From Paenibacillus sp. IHBB 10380 (GTDB taxonomy: Bacteria; Bacillota; Bacilli; Paenibacillales; Paenibacillaceae): 64,000 nt of DNA. Under the pieces are notes generated by a model. The model saw nothing but the letters and a program-made list of their open reading frames with translations. It searched no databases and was not told the origin of the DNA. Positions 36,022 to 44,802 of the stretch are shown here, in pieces. The first letter of the stretch is position 1. Every line of letters starts with the position of its first letter. Position numbers and translations under genes: made by a program. The stretch spans positions 2,232,001 through 2,296,000 of the forward strand of contig NZ_CP010976.1 of the NCBI RefSeq assembly GCF_000949425.1, written 5' to 3'.

Positions 36022-36816
36022 ATGACTGTACTATATACAAAAAACTGGCTGGATGAGCATCTTCAAGAATTAACGGAATGGCAGCAGCAGGTCTTCAAAG
36101 AATTCGGAGCCATGATTAATGATGAATTGAATACGTATCCCTGTGTTCCTGGAAGACAAGGCTTTCTAGCAGATCATTTGCGATTTGGATTTATAGAAGA
36201 TGCTAGATCACATAGAGCCATCCAAGACCTTGCTCTGATGCTTAAAACATATGGTCAATGCTCTAGAGAAACAGGTAAATTTGCATCCCTCGTAATCTTC
36301 TTTCGTACCCCCTCTGTTCTGCTAGATAATTATTCTGTTCAACAATATGAAGAACTTTTTTGGAATTTATTAAGTCAGGTTAGTCAATGTGATGACAAAG
36401 AATGGCCAAACAATATTTCAACTGATTCCTCACACCCCTCATGGGAATTTTGCTTTGACGGCAATCCCTACTTCTCATTTTGTGCAACCCCTGCTCATCA
36501 AGCACGGAGAAGCCGATATTTCTCTAATTTCCTACTCGCCTTTCAGCCCCGATGGGTCTTCGAAGAAATCAATGATTCCACTATCTTTGGACAAAAAATG
36601 AAGAAGGCCATTAGGAGTAGACTCGTAGAATATGATGGTATTCCCGCACATCCTTCTCTAAACTGGTACGGCCAAAAGGATAATCTCGAGTGGAAGCAAT
36701 ATTTCTTACATGATCATAACGAAGTTCCCTCAAAGTGCCCATTCTCAAGAATGAAACATGATCATCTAGATAAACAAGTCGAAGGCAGATCCCCTCATTC
36801 ATTTACATCTGAATAA
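36022..36816 (+). CDS. YqcI/YcgG family protein (possible heme-dependent hydroxylase)
   Basis: 264-residue cytosolic protein. The family is recognised from YPCVPGRQGFLADHLRFGFI (about 32-52), the middle ASLVIFFRTP, SWEFCFDGNPYFSFCATPAHQARRSR and the terminal SKCPFSRMKH with a conserved Cys-Pro-Phe. As I recall, this family (PF08892) includes GntA, the heme-dependent N-hydroxylase of guanitoxin biosynthesis, so an N-hydroxylase role is possible but unproven. It lies 67 bp upstream of a DUF1989 gene on the same strand, and the pair ends in a terminator. Confidence 0.8.
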   Translation: MTVLYTKNWLDEHLQELTEWQQQVFKEFGAMINDELNTYPCVPGRQGFLADHLRFGFIEDARSHRAIQDLALMLKTYGQCSRETGKFASLVIFFRTPSVLLDNYSVQQYEELFWNLLSQVSQCDDKEWPNNISTDSSHPSWEFCFDGNPYFSFCATPAHQARRSRYFSNFLLAFQPRWVFEEINDSTIFGQKMKKAIRSRLVEYDGIPAHPSLNWYGQKDNLEWKQYFLHDHNEVPSKCPFSRMKHDHLDKQVEGRSPHSFTSE

Positions 36817-36883
36817 GTTTATACTGCTTTACCCACACTGATAGAAATTCATTGTTTTGTTATCTTTCGTTAGGAGGGGCGTA

Positions 36884-37492
36884 ATGACAGAAGAACACAT
36901 CGTTCAAACCATAGACATTCCCGCACTAGAAGGAAGAGGATTTAGGATTAAACAGGGAGAGATTGTTAAAGTCATAGATGTAGAAGGGCAACAAGTGGCT
37001 GATTTTGTTGCCATTGTGGCAAGTAACACTACCGAAAGACTGGATCCTACAGTCACGATGGATGTATTACGCTCTGTCCATGTGAAACCTAACGATGTTC
37101 TATATTCCAATGTGTATAGACCTCTGCTCACGATAATAGAGGACAAAGTTGGCAGACATGATTTCATCAACTCTGCATGCCGCCCTGAAATGTACGGCTT
37201 CCTATATCACCAACCAGAGCATGCTAGCTGTTATCATAATTTAAACGTCTCACTTGCTGAGTTCGGCATCCAGCAGCCCCCTCAGCACTATCCTTTTAAC
37301 CTTTTCATGAATACGGTCATCGATAGCCAAGGGAATATACAAGTGAAAGCTCCTATATCTACAGCAGGAGACTATATTTCGTTAAGAGCAGAAATGGATC
37401 TGATTATAGCGATATCGGCTTGTCCTTGCCAAGAAAGTGATTGTAATGGTACTCACTGTACACCGATTAGAGTAGAAATTATAAGTACATAA
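36884..37492 (+). CDS. DUF1989 / urea-carboxylase-associated family protein
   Basis: 202 residues from ATG 36884, with AGGAGGGG upstream; an in-frame ATG at 36857 lacks one. The DUF1989 pattern is clear: the N-terminal beta domain KQGEIVKVIDVEGQQVADFVAI, FINSACRPEMYGFLY near the middle, NLFMNTVID, and the C-terminal cysteine cluster CPCQESDCNGTHCTP, which probably holds a metal. Relatives are linked to urea and guanidine or amine catabolism. Here it is paired with a YqcI/YcgG gene, suggesting both act on one nitrogen-containing metabolite. Confidence 0.85.
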   Translation: MTEEHIVQTIDIPALEGRGFRIKQGEIVKVIDVEGQQVADFVAIVASNTTERLDPTVTMDVLRSVHVKPNDVLYSNVYRPLLTIIEDKVGRHDFINSACRPEMYGFLYHQPEHASCYHNLNVSLAEFGIQQPPQHYPFNLFMNTVIDSQGNIQVKAPISTAGDYISLRAEMDLIIAISACPCQESDCNGTHCTPIRVEIIST

Positions 37493-37504
37493 GGACGACG
37501 AGAA

Positions 37505-37537
37505 TACCCCATTCCCTAATCAAGGGATGGGGTTTGT
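37505..37537 (+). terminator. terminator after the YqcI-DUF1989 pair
   Basis: ACCCCATTCCCT, loop, AGGGATGGGGT and a TTTGT tail. Confidence 0.85.
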
Positions 37538-37603
37538 CATCTACTTAGAACGGTCACCGTAGTTAATAAGCGAATCCTATGACAAATCTAGTTAACCATA
37601 CTA

Positions 37604-38164
37604 TTATATAGTATGGGGCTCTTTTTGATTTTCCTTTTCTTTATCTTTTTCGCGTAGATATACTTCATGTAATTCCGGGTTTACTACCTTCTTCAGGAGA
37701 TGCATCGTTCCATCTCCATTACCTGAATCAAACGCCTTGAGTCGCTCATACCCTCTCCGCTCGTACATAGGGAGAAGCCACGGGTGCTTCTCGGCAGTAG
37801 CCAAAGTAAGAGCAGAAGCCCCTAGCTTGTCACGAATAATCGTTTCTTCCACCCAAGTGAGTAACTTCATACCGATACCCGTTCCTTGAGATAGAGGATC
37901 TACCGCAAACCACATAATGAATGGCAGATCGGTTATAAACTTAATATTATCCTTCTTAGAAAGTGTAACTGTAGCCTTGATCTCTCCATCGACCTCTAAT
38001 ACATAACACTCATTTGTTGTTACATTGTCTTGAATAAGTGCAATATTGGCATTTGCCGCAGGCCATTGAAGTCCAAGCTCACGAATCGTTACGTAGGCCT
38101 CATACGTAATATATTGTAGTCTTTCGGCGTCCTCAACTGTTGCCAATCGATATATTTCAGTCAT
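37604..38164 (-). CDS. GNAT-family N-acetyltransferase
   Basis: 186 residues from ATG 38164, with GAGGTG six bases upstream; the in-frame ATG at 38230 lacks an RBS. The acetyl-CoA site is seen in WFAVDPLSQGTGIGMKLLTWVEE (motif A, Q-G-x-G-x-G/M) and the C-terminal MYERRGYERL strand. The last 25 residues are highly charged (REKDKEKENQKE). Substrate is unknown. The stop lies in a small palindrome at 37596-37616. No operon partner. Confidence 0.85.
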   Translation of the reverse strand: MTEIYRLATVEDAERLQYITYEAYVTIRELGLQWPAANANIALIQDNVTTNECYVLEVDGEIKATVTLSKKDNIKFITDLPFIMWFAVDPLSQGTGIGMKLLTWVEETIIRDKLGASALTLATAEKHPWLLPMYERRGYERLKAFDSGNGDGTMHLLKKVVNPELHEVYLREKDKEKENQKEPHTI

Positions 38165-38336
38165 TAGCTTCACCTCTGTCATTGAGTAATTAAATAATTC
38201 GATTGATTTAATATGGATTAACTTTATCATTGTCTATTCCAAGATGCTAATAAATTTTATCTATTTGTCGATTGAAAAAATTGACAATACAAGTGCATGA
38301 GATTAGAATTACGTTTTTAACAGTTTGTTTGATCTT

Positions 38337-38364
38337 CTATTATGAATTTTTCATATGATGAAAT
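38337..38364 (+). repeat. 25-bp dispersed intergenic repeat, copy B (28 bases identical to copy C)
   Basis: CTATTATGAATTTTTCATAT followed by GATGAAAT in the gap between the GNAT gene and the 38455 ORF. The surrounding 290 bp are AT-rich and hold nothing else evident. Confidence 0.7.
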
Positions 38365-38454
38365 AATCTCAATGAGAAGATGACCTTTATTTATGATCCC
38401 ACTATCTTATCAATATAAGTACAGGTAATATCGAACAACCTGCTACACAAAAAC

Positions 38455-39075
38455 TTAGTGGCTAATTGCTGTTATATGAATGGATTGTATGTCACTCCCT
38501 ACAAAATGGGTTGTACACCCTGGGGAGGCATACAAAGAAGTTACTTCAATACCATTTATGACGACTTCTAATATTTCAGTATTGCTTGGACTAGAGTATA
38601 TAGAAACTTGTCCTACGGTAACTAATGACCCCGATCCAACTTCCCATAATTCTATAGTGTTTCTCTGATCCCCTTGGATAAGAAAGCTACTACAATAGGC
38701 TCTATCTATTGGGTTAGCTTTTGGTTCTATTAGAGGGGCTATTGTATTAGATGTATGTTTTCTTATTGATGAATGCGTGACTTTACATCGTAATACTGAT
38801 CGTTGTGACCGTGGTCTTAGCAATGTGGAGTAGAGCTTTGGCGATGTTGTTAATATAGGATAATATAATCGCCTATTTTTCTTATGAATTTTACAACTTC
38901 GTTTTTTACACTTCCTTCGTATCCTTTGTCTTTTTTTGAATACCGCTGGACATGGGAAAATCGAAATTTTTATATGAGCTACATGACCTTTCTTTTTTAA
39001 ACTCGTATTTCTTTTCAGTGGTATCATCCTCTTTCCGGAAACCTGTCCACTCATTCTCATGCGCTTCAAGACCAA
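38455..39075 (-). CDS. possible spore-appendage-like (DUF3992/Ena-type) protein with basic N-terminal region
   Basis: 206-codon ORF. The N-terminal 100 residues are very Lys/Arg-rich with several Cys. The last 80 residues form a compact beta unit: a Cys-containing start (AYCSSFLIQGDQ), TIELWEVGSGSLVTVGQVSIY, then EILEVVINGIEVTSLYASPGCTTHFVGSDIQSIHI. That strand order and the cysteines resemble the S-Ena endospore appendage core (DUF3992), but I cannot confirm it. No clear RBS precedes the first TTG or the nearby ATGs, so the start is uncertain. A pseudogene is also possible. Confidence 0.45.
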   Translation of the reverse strand: MVLKRMRMSGQVSGKRMIPLKRNTSLKKKGHVAHIKISIFPCPAVFKKRQRIRRKCKKRSCKIHKKNRRLYYPILTTSPKLYSTLLRPRSQRSVLRCKVTHSSIRKHTSNTIAPLIEPKANPIDRAYCSSFLIQGDQRNTIELWEVGSGSLVTVGQVSIYSSPSNTEILEVVINGIEVTSLYASPGCTTHFVGSDIQSIHITAISH

Positions 39076-39240
39076 TAGATGACTTTTTGAAGAAACCTCT
39101 TATAGTTAAATTCGTTCGTGATTAAAACTATCTATCTACTCTATTCAATGAATAATCTAAGGCTATTGATTGCACTCTAGCCTTTATGTATGCAATATAT
39201 CATTTTCTTTAAAAAATCTAAGATAGTACAAGTGATAAAA

Positions 39241-39280
39241 AAACAAAAAACAGCTCGTTCCTCATCAGAGGATGAGCTGC
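39241..39280 (-). terminator. terminator of the ferritin-like gene
   Basis: CAGCTC..CCTC loop GAGG..GAGCTG with a long T-run on the minus strand. Confidence 0.85.
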
Positions 39281-39302
39281 AGAATTAGGCTCTATTCAAC
39301 AC

Positions 39303-39773
39303 TTAACCGTTAGTTCGATTTAACGATAACAAATAATTGTATTTGCTTGCATGTTTCAATTCGTCTAAAATAATTCCATGTACAGTATCTCGATAAATAC
39401 CTACCGGTAGACCAAACCACATCTTTCTGTATTTCTCAACTGCGGACAACTCTCCTTGAAGAGCTAGCTGTAACCCTGTGACATAGGACTCTACTCGCTG
39501 ATATTTTTCATTGCTAATGCCCGTAATTTCCTGACCAGTAATCTCCTTAAACATCCCTCGGAACATATGATTATGACCACGTTCATCGTCACGTATTGAT
39601 ACAATGATATTGGCTTGTTCGGAGTTAGGGGCAAGTCGGATAAGTTCATCATAGAACAATTCGTCGTTTCGTTCTCCTTGCACGGCTTCTTTCATTAAAT
39701 CTAGTGCTTGAGACGGAGTTACTGACCAGACTGGCTGAAATGAAGATCTCCAATATGGAGCTACCCAATACAT
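39303..39773 (-). CDS. ferritin-like diiron-domain protein (rubrerythrin-like)
   Basis: 156 residues from ATG 39773, with GGGAGG ten bases upstream; the ATG at 39800 precedes that RBS. A four-helix pattern carries likely diiron ligands: Glu in LMKEAVQGERNDELFY, the EXXH of RDDERGHNHMF, Glu in LQLALQGELSAVEKY and a second EXXH in ILDELKHASKYNYL. It lacks the rubredoxin domain of true rubrerythrins. Similar small proteins occur widely in spore formers with unclear roles. It is flanked by terminators, so it is monocistronic. Confidence 0.8.
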   Translation of the reverse strand: MYWVAPYWRSSFQPVWSVTPSQALDLMKEAVQGERNDELFYDELIRLAPNSEQANIIVSIRDDERGHNHMFRGMFKEITGQEITGISNEKYQRVESYVTGLQLALQGELSAVEKYRKMWFGLPVGIYRDTVHGIILDELKHASKYNYLLSLNRTNG

Positions 39774-39872
39774 ATATAATGAACCTCCCAGTATAATCAT
39801 TGTAATATCAGCGTATGAGCAAATGCCTATTTAGGTTACAAAATGATTGAATAAGCAAGAAGAAACAAAAGA

Positions 39873-39901
39873 AAAATAAACCATTCCTCATCTGAGGATG
39901 G
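39873..39901 (-). terminator. small hairpin in the ferritin-tal gap
   Basis: ACCAT/ATGGT with CCTC/GAGG inner pairs and TTATTTTTC on the minus strand. It lies upstream of the ferritin-like gene and may back up the tal terminator. Confidence 0.45.
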
Positions 39902-39914
39902 TCTGCTTCTCTTC

Positions 39915-39965
39915 CAGTAACAAACAACCCCAATGCCAGCAAGGCATTGGGGTTGTTTGTTACTG
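39915..39965. terminator. perfect 23-bp hairpin after tal
   Basis: CAGTAACAAACAACCCCAAT plus GCC, five-base loop, and the exact complement. It is the terminator of the zwf-gnd-tal operon on the minus strand. Confidence 0.8.
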
Positions 39966-40006
39966 AATCTCATTTATTTTGAAGTTCCAGAAAAATTCTA
40001 TAAAAA

Positions 40007-40675
40007 TTAGTTTTTAGGAGCTTTTACCCAATCTGCAGCAAATTTCTCCATCCCTTGATCTGTTAGAGGGTGTTTCGTTAGTTGTTCAATGACACTATAA
40101 GGAACTGTTGCAATATGCGCACCAGCCATAGCTACACGCGTTACATGATCTGGGTGACGTACAGACGCAGCAATAATTTGTGAATCCAAGTTGTGAATAC
40201 GGAATAATTCCGCAATTTTGGATACTAACAATACGCCATCTTCAGAGATGTCATCCAGACGACCTAAGAATGGGGATACATAAGTAGCACCTGCACGAGC
40301 AGCTAGAAGCGCTTGGTTTACTGTGAATACTAATGTAACGTTTGTTTTAACACCTTTTTTAGTCAAATAACGACAAGTTTCTAAACCAGTAATGTTCATA
40401 GGAACTTTAATGGTAATATTCTTGTCTCCGCCATTAATCTTAATCAACTCATTTGCTTCAGCAATCATATCCTCAGCAGTTAATGCATCAGGAGTAACTT
40501 CAGCAGAAACGGATTCAACATCGGGTACTAATTTCAGAATTTCTTCAATACGATCTTCGAACTTTACGCCTTCTTTAGCAACTAAGGAAGGATTCGTAGT
40601 TACACCGGATAGAACACCGATTTTGTAAGCTTTTTTGATATCTTCAACGTTTGCAGTATCAATAAAAAATTTCAT
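40007..40675 (-). CDS. tal: transaldolase (TalC/FSA-type)
   Basis: 222-residue transaldolase of the short subfamily, non-oxidative pentose phosphate branch. Schiff-base Lys90 lies in [22 protein letters not shown] (4-16), [13 protein letters not shown] (24-36), [28 protein letters not shown] and ASVRHPDHV are strongly conserved. It is the third gene after zwf and gnd with short gaps, so the operon covers the oxidative branch and one rearrangement step. It is much closer to the housekeeping enzyme than the copy in the PTS operon. Confidence 0.94.
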   Translation of the reverse strand: MKFFIDTANVEDIKKAYKIGVLSGVTTNPSLVAKEGVKFEDRIEEILKLVPDVESVSAEVTPDALTAEDMIAEANELIKINGGDKNITIKVPMNITGLETCRYLTKKGVKTNVTLVFTVNQALLAARAGATYVSPFLGRLDDISEDGVLLVSKIAELFRIHNLDSQIIAASVRHPDHVTRVAMAGAHIATVPYSVIEQLTKHPLTDQGMEKFAADWVKAPKN

Positions 40676-40706
40676 GAATAATAACCTCCATATTTTTATG
40701 AATTCT

Positions 40707-41600
40707 TTATTTCATTTCTACAGCATGTCCACCAAATTCATTACGTAATGCTGCTACGACTTTACCTGTAAATGTATCATTCTCTAAAGAACGATAACGC
40801 ATTAATAGTGACATGGCAATAACAGGTGTAGCCGTTTGTAGATCAAAAGCTGTCTCAAGTGTCCATTTCGCTTCGCCAGAAGAATGCATAATCCCTTTAA
40901 TTTCATCAAGTTTTGCATCTTTGGAGAAAGCATGCTCCATAAGCTCGATAAGCCAAGAACGAATCACAGAACCATTATTCCACACTTTAGCCACTTTTTC
41001 AAAATCATAATCAAAGTCGCTTTTTTCTAATACTTCAAAACCTTCGCCTATTGCTGCCATCATGCCATACTCAATTCCATTGTGAACCATTTTTAGAAAA
41101 TGTCCACTGCCAGACTTCCCTGCATATAAGTACCCATTCTCCACAGATGTATCTCGGAATATGGGCTCGACGATATCCCAAGCTTCTGAATCTCCACCGA
41201 TCATATAACAGGCACCATGACGTGCACCTTCCATACCTCCAGAGGTCCCTACATCAAGGAAGCTAACACCGATTTCTTGAAGCTGATCATGACGCTTGAT
41301 CGATTCCTTGTAATGCGAATTACCAGCTTCAATGATAATATCTCCCTTATTTAACAAAGGTGAGAGCTCAAGAATTACAGCATCTACGACTTTATGTGGA
41401 ACCATAATCCATAGAACTCTTGGGCTTTCCATTTCTTCAACAAGTTCTTTCAAGCTGGATGTACCTGTTGCACCGTAGCTTTTAATCTCTTCGACCGCTT
41501 GTGCATTTAGATCAAATGCCACTACATCATGTTTGTGGTCCAACAAATTCTGACCTAAATTCAAACCCATTTTTCCTAACCCAATTAAACCGACCTTCAT
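40707..41600 (-). CDS. gnd: 6-phosphogluconate dehydrogenase, short form (decarboxylating)
   Basis: 297 residues, the short YqeC/GndA class. The Rossmann motif is [13 protein letters not shown] (7-19); the second strand ends in AFDLNAQ, where Asp instead of Asn-Arg suggests NAD+ rather than NADP+ preference. Substrate-site motifs are [13 protein letters not shown] near 120-132, [18 protein letters not shown] near 170-187 and the catalytic Lys in SGSGHFLKM. It oxidises 6-phosphogluconate to ribulose 5-phosphate and CO2. It lies between zwf and tal. Confidence 0.94.
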   Translation of the reverse strand: MKVGLIGLGKMGLNLGQNLLDHKHDVVAFDLNAQAVEEIKSYGATGTSSLKELVEEMESPRVLWIMVPHKVVDAVILELSPLLNKGDIIIEAGNSHYKESIKRHDQLQEIGVSFLDVGTSGGMEGARHGACYMIGGDSEAWDIVEPIFRDTSVENGYLYAGKSGSGHFLKMVHNGIEYGMMAAIGEGFEVLEKSDFDYDFEKVAKVWNNGSVIRSWLIELMEHAFSKDAKLDEIKGIMHSSGEAKWTLETAFDLQTATPVIAMSLLMRYRSLENDTFTGKVVAALRNEFGGHAVEMK

Positions 41601-41637
41601 ATCATTTCCTCCAAAATTGTTAGTATGCAGCTAATCG

Positions 41638-43182
41638 TTAGTTTACGGAAGTTACGATGGTTTCTTCTGGTACCTTATTGTTTTCTATACGTTCATTTGT
41701 TTCTATTAGGGCTTGATTATCTTCTACTCTCCACCATCGGTCTTCCCCGATAAGGATATTAGAAGCTTCTGGTCCGAAAGAACCTGCCGAGTATCCATGA
41801 AGTGGAAGACTATTCATCTCAACAGCATCCAGAATCGGTTGTACCCATTTCCAAGACATTTCAACTTCATCCCAATGTGCAAAGAAAGTAGAGTCTCCAC
41901 GCATAGCATCATGAATTAAGTTCTCATAAGCCTCAGGCAAGTCTTTCGAAGATGAATAACAATTCACAAGCACAGGCTCGGTATTATTATCGCTAAAAGG
42001 ATCTGTACTATTCAAATGTAGCGTTACCGCTTCGTTCGGTCCAATCTCAAGTACCAATAGATTAGGAATAGATTGCTCCTTATCTTGATTGAGATATTGA
42101 TCTAGAGGTTCTTTGAATTCAATGACAATTCGTGTTGATTTTTCGTTCATTCTTTTGCCTGTACGAATATAAAAGGGAACTTCGTTCCAGAAAGAATCAT
42201 CAATCCATAAGCGAGCAGCGATGAACGTATCATTCGTCGAGGTTTCATCAACTCCAAGCTCGTCGGTATAACCTACAACTGGCTTGCCTTGAATTTCACC
42301 TGCTGTATACTGACCGCGAACAACATCATGAATAATATCCTCTGGTTGTAAAGGACGAAGTGATTGCATAATTTGTCTCTTTTTACTTTGCACCTCTTCA
42401 GGTGTACTATGCTTGGGAAGTTGAATGGCTGTCATCATCAAGAGTTGCAGAAGGTGATTCTGAAACATATCACGAAGCGCACCCGACTTATCATAATACC
42501 CTGCACGTTCTTCTACTCCTACGGTTTCGCTGGCTGTAATTTGCACATTGGCGATATAACGATTACTCCATAAGGCTTCTAGAACCGGATTGGAATATTC
42601 GAGAACTTCGAGATTCTGCACCATATGTTTGCCCAAATAATGATCTATACGATAAATTTCATTCTCTTCAAACGTTTTACTCAATGTATCGTTCAATTCA
42701 CGCGCTGTCTTCAAATCACGCCCAAATGGCTTCTCGATAATGAGACGTTTCCAACCTTGGGTTGAGCCTAAGCCGCTTTCTTTAATGTTAGTAGCTATAA
42801 TTTCAAAAAATTCAGGACCGACGGATAAGTAGAACATCCGATTCTGAGGAATACTTAATTCCTCTTCTCTTCGTTCGACATGCTGAAAGAGCTTCTTATA
42901 ATCTTCTTTACGACTCACGTCTAATACGCTATATTGAAAAGCACTGAGGAATACATTTAAAGTGACAGTATCGACAGGCGCACGTCTAGAAAAATTCTTT
43001 AAAGATTCCCGAACTTGATTCTGAAATACTTCATTAGACAACTCTCGTCTTCCCAAGCCAATAACTGAAAATGCTCCAGGCAGCTTCTGATCCAAGAACA
43101 AATTGAATAAAGCAGGATAAATCTTTCTTTTGGCTAAATCACCTGTCGCTCCAAACAACACAAAAGTAGACTCCACTTCCAT
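41638..43182 (-). CDS. zwf: glucose-6-phosphate 1-dehydrogenase
   Basis: 514 residues. The nucleotide fold starts FVLFGATGDLAKRKIYPALF; the substrate motif RIDHYLGKHMVQN (with catalytic His) and IIEKPFGRDL are present, as is YIRTGKRMNEK near the C-terminal part. It makes 6-phosphogluconolactone and NADPH, the first step of the oxidative pentose phosphate pathway. No lactonase gene (pgl) is in the operon. A consensus-like promoter lies upstream, and the gene is divergent from an HxlR regulator with cysteine residues, suggesting a redox link. Confidence 0.97.
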   Translation of the reverse strand: MEVESTFVLFGATGDLAKRKIYPALFNLFLDQKLPGAFSVIGLGRRELSNEVFQNQVRESLKNFSRRAPVDTVTLNVFLSAFQYSVLDVSRKEDYKKLFQHVERREEELSIPQNRMFYLSVGPEFFEIIATNIKESGLGSTQGWKRLIIEKPFGRDLKTARELNDTLSKTFEENEIYRIDHYLGKHMVQNLEVLEYSNPVLEALWSNRYIANVQITASETVGVEERAGYYDKSGALRDMFQNHLLQLLMMTAIQLPKHSTPEEVQSKKRQIMQSLRPLQPEDIIHDVVRGQYTAGEIQGKPVVGYTDELGVDETSTNDTFIAARLWIDDSFWNEVPFYIRTGKRMNEKSTRIVIEFKEPLDQYLNQDKEQSIPNLLVLEIGPNEAVTLHLNSTDPFSDNNTEPVLVNCYSSSKDLPEAYENLIHDAMRGDSTFFAHWDEVEMSWKWVQPILDAVEMNSLPLHGYSAGSFGPEASNILIGEDRWWRVEDNQALIETNERIENNKVPEETIVTSVN

Positions 43183-43249
43183 TCCTCCTCTGGTAAAACT
43201 CTCTATATATTCAGGTTACTTATAGTTACCCTTTAAGTTTATAATCCCA

Positions 43250-43278
43250 ATATTACAGCTATGAATTTTATTCGTCAA
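43250..43278 (-). promoter_or_regulatory. putative promoter of zwf-gnd-tal
   Basis: On the minus strand TTGACG (43273-43278), 17-base spacer, TAATAT (43250-43255), about 70 bases before the zwf ATG. Confidence 0.65.
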
Positions 43279-43341
43279 CTTATTTTGTCGAAAATGTGAA
43301 TGAGAACTATCCTGTATTTATAAGGATTAACTATGTTATAG

Positions 43342-43361
43342 TAATATTAAGTTCAATATTA
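43342..43361. promoter_or_regulatory. possible HxlR operator
   Basis: TAATATT-N6-AATATTA, a perfect 7-bp dyad 70 bases upstream of the HxlR start, in the divergent region shared with zwf. Confidence 0.4.
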
Positions 43362-43430
43362 ACTACTTCAAACACAAAATTAATGATTATCTGACACGGG
43401 AATTAATCGTAACCTTAAGGGAGAGGCGGA

Positions 43431-43754
43431 ATGATGATACAACATAAAGAATTAATGCCTTTATGCGAAAGGGTAGAATGTGTACATCGATTAATCGGCA
43501 AGAAATGGGTAAATCTAATTATTCATACCTTAATGGAGGAACCCAAGAGATTTAGTGAAATTCACGCTTTTATTCCTGATTTAAGCAAACGAATGCTTAT
43601 TGAGCGTACGAAAGAGCTTGAGGAATGTGGAATCATTATTCGAAATGTCATTACTGAACGCCCCATCCGAACGGAGTATTCTTTGACGAGAAAAGGGATG
43701 GAACTCGGCAGAGCCTTGAATGCTGTTGAGCACTGGGCTATAAAGTGGCTATAA
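43431..43754 (+). CDS. HxlR-family transcriptional regulator
   Basis: 107-residue MarR-like winged-helix protein. CERVECVHRLIGKKWVNLIIHTLMEEPKRFSEIHAFIPDLSKRMLIERTKELE is the typical HxlR N-terminal region, ending YSLTRKGMELGRALNAVEHWA. Cys12 and Cys17 stand near the position of the redox-sensing Cys of YodB/HypR, so thiol sensing is possible. GGGAGAGG lies upstream of ATG 43431 (ATG 43434 is an equal alternative). It is divergent from zwf and so is a candidate regulator of NADPH supply. Confidence 0.88.
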   Translation: MMIQHKELMPLCERVECVHRLIGKKWVNLIIHTLMEEPKRFSEIHAFIPDLSKRMLIERTKELEECGIIIRNVITERPIRTEYSLTRKGMELGRALNAVEHWAIKWL

Positions 43755-43773
43755 TATTGACTAGCTATACGTA

Positions 43774-43807
43774 CAAATAGACCACCCAACATGGGGTGGT
43801 CTATTTG
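43774..43807. terminator. bidirectional terminator between hxlR and the peptide ABC operon
   Basis: CAAATAGACCACCC, six-base loop, GGGTGGTCTATTTG; both ends AT-rich. Confidence 0.9.
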
Positions 43808-43836
43808 TTTGAGCGAGAAATATAAACTCACTTCTA

Positions 43837-44802
43837 CTACACTAAATGACAAGCTACATGATGTTGATTGCCTACTTCGCGGAACTCTGGAATCTGCTGC
43901 TTACAAATGTCCACTGCATATGGACACCGAGTATGGAATTTACAGCCAGATGGTGGATTAGCAGGACTGGGAATATCCCCCTTTAGAACCATTCGCTCTC
44001 TCTTTAACTTCGGAATTGGGATGGGTACAGCAGATAAAAGAGCCTTGGTATAGGGATGAAGTGGATTTCGAAACAGCTCATCCCTGGATGCCGTCTCCAC
44101 CATAGAACCTAGATACATCACACCAATCCTGGAGCACAAATGCTCTACAACACTTAAATCATGAGAAATGAATAAATAGGTTAACTTTCGCGTTTCTTGT
44201 AACTTACTAAATAAGTTAATGATTTGTGCTTGAATAGATACATCTAGTGCAGATACAGGTTCATCAGCAATAATGAGTGCTGGATTAAGAACAAGCGCAC
44301 GAGCTATGCCAATCCGCTGACGTTGTCCTCCCGAGAATTCATGTGGGAATCGATCGATATGATAAGAGGACAAGCCACAAGAGGCAAGAACATCTAATAC
44401 CTGATCACGCACTTCTCCTTTTGATGTGAATCCGTGGTCCAATAAGGCTTCACCGATAGCATCACCGACACGAACTCTGGGGTTAAGTGAGCTATAAGGA
44501 TCTTGGAAAATCAATTGCATTTGGGGTCTGATCGCACGTAGCTCAGAGGGACTTAGACTATGTATATCTAACCCCTTAAACTTAATTTCTCCATCCGTTT
44601 TGTCGGTAAGACGTAAAATGGTACGCCCTACTGTACTTTTGCCACTTCCAGATTCACCAACCAAACCAAAAGTTTCACCAGCTTGAAGCGTAATACTGAT
44701 ATCATCTACTGCTTTAACATGACCAACAGTACGGTTGAACAATCCTTTGGTGATCGGGAAGTATTTCTTTAAATGGTTGACTTCAAGTAAAGCTTCAGGC
44801 AT
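43837..44802 (-). CDS. oligopeptide ABC transporter ATP-binding protein (OppF-like)
   Basis: 321 residues from ATG 44802, with GAGGAGG nine bases upstream. Walker A GESGSGKST, signature FSGGQRQR, Walker B LIIADEPVSALDVS. The C-terminal oligo_HPY region KGDIPSPANPPSGCKFHTRCPYAVDIC carries the cysteine set typical of OppF/DppF, often tied to a 4Fe-4S site. It overlaps the OppD-like gene by eight bases and is the last gene of the operon. Confidence 0.93.
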   Translation of the reverse strand: MPEALLEVNHLKKYFPITKGLFNRTVGHVKAVDDISITLQAGETFGLVGESGSGKSTVGRTILRLTDKTDGEIKFKGLDIHSLSPSELRAIRPQMQLIFQDPYSSLNPRVRVGDAIGEALLDHGFTSKGEVRDQVLDVLASCGLSSYHIDRFPHEFSGGQRQRIGIARALVLNPALIIADEPVSALDVSIQAQIINLFSKLQETRKLTYLFISHDLSVVEHLCSRIGVMYLGSMVETASRDELFRNPLHPYTKALLSAVPIPIPKLKRERMVLKGDIPSPANPPSGCKFHTRCPYAVDICKQQIPEFREVGNQHHVACHLV

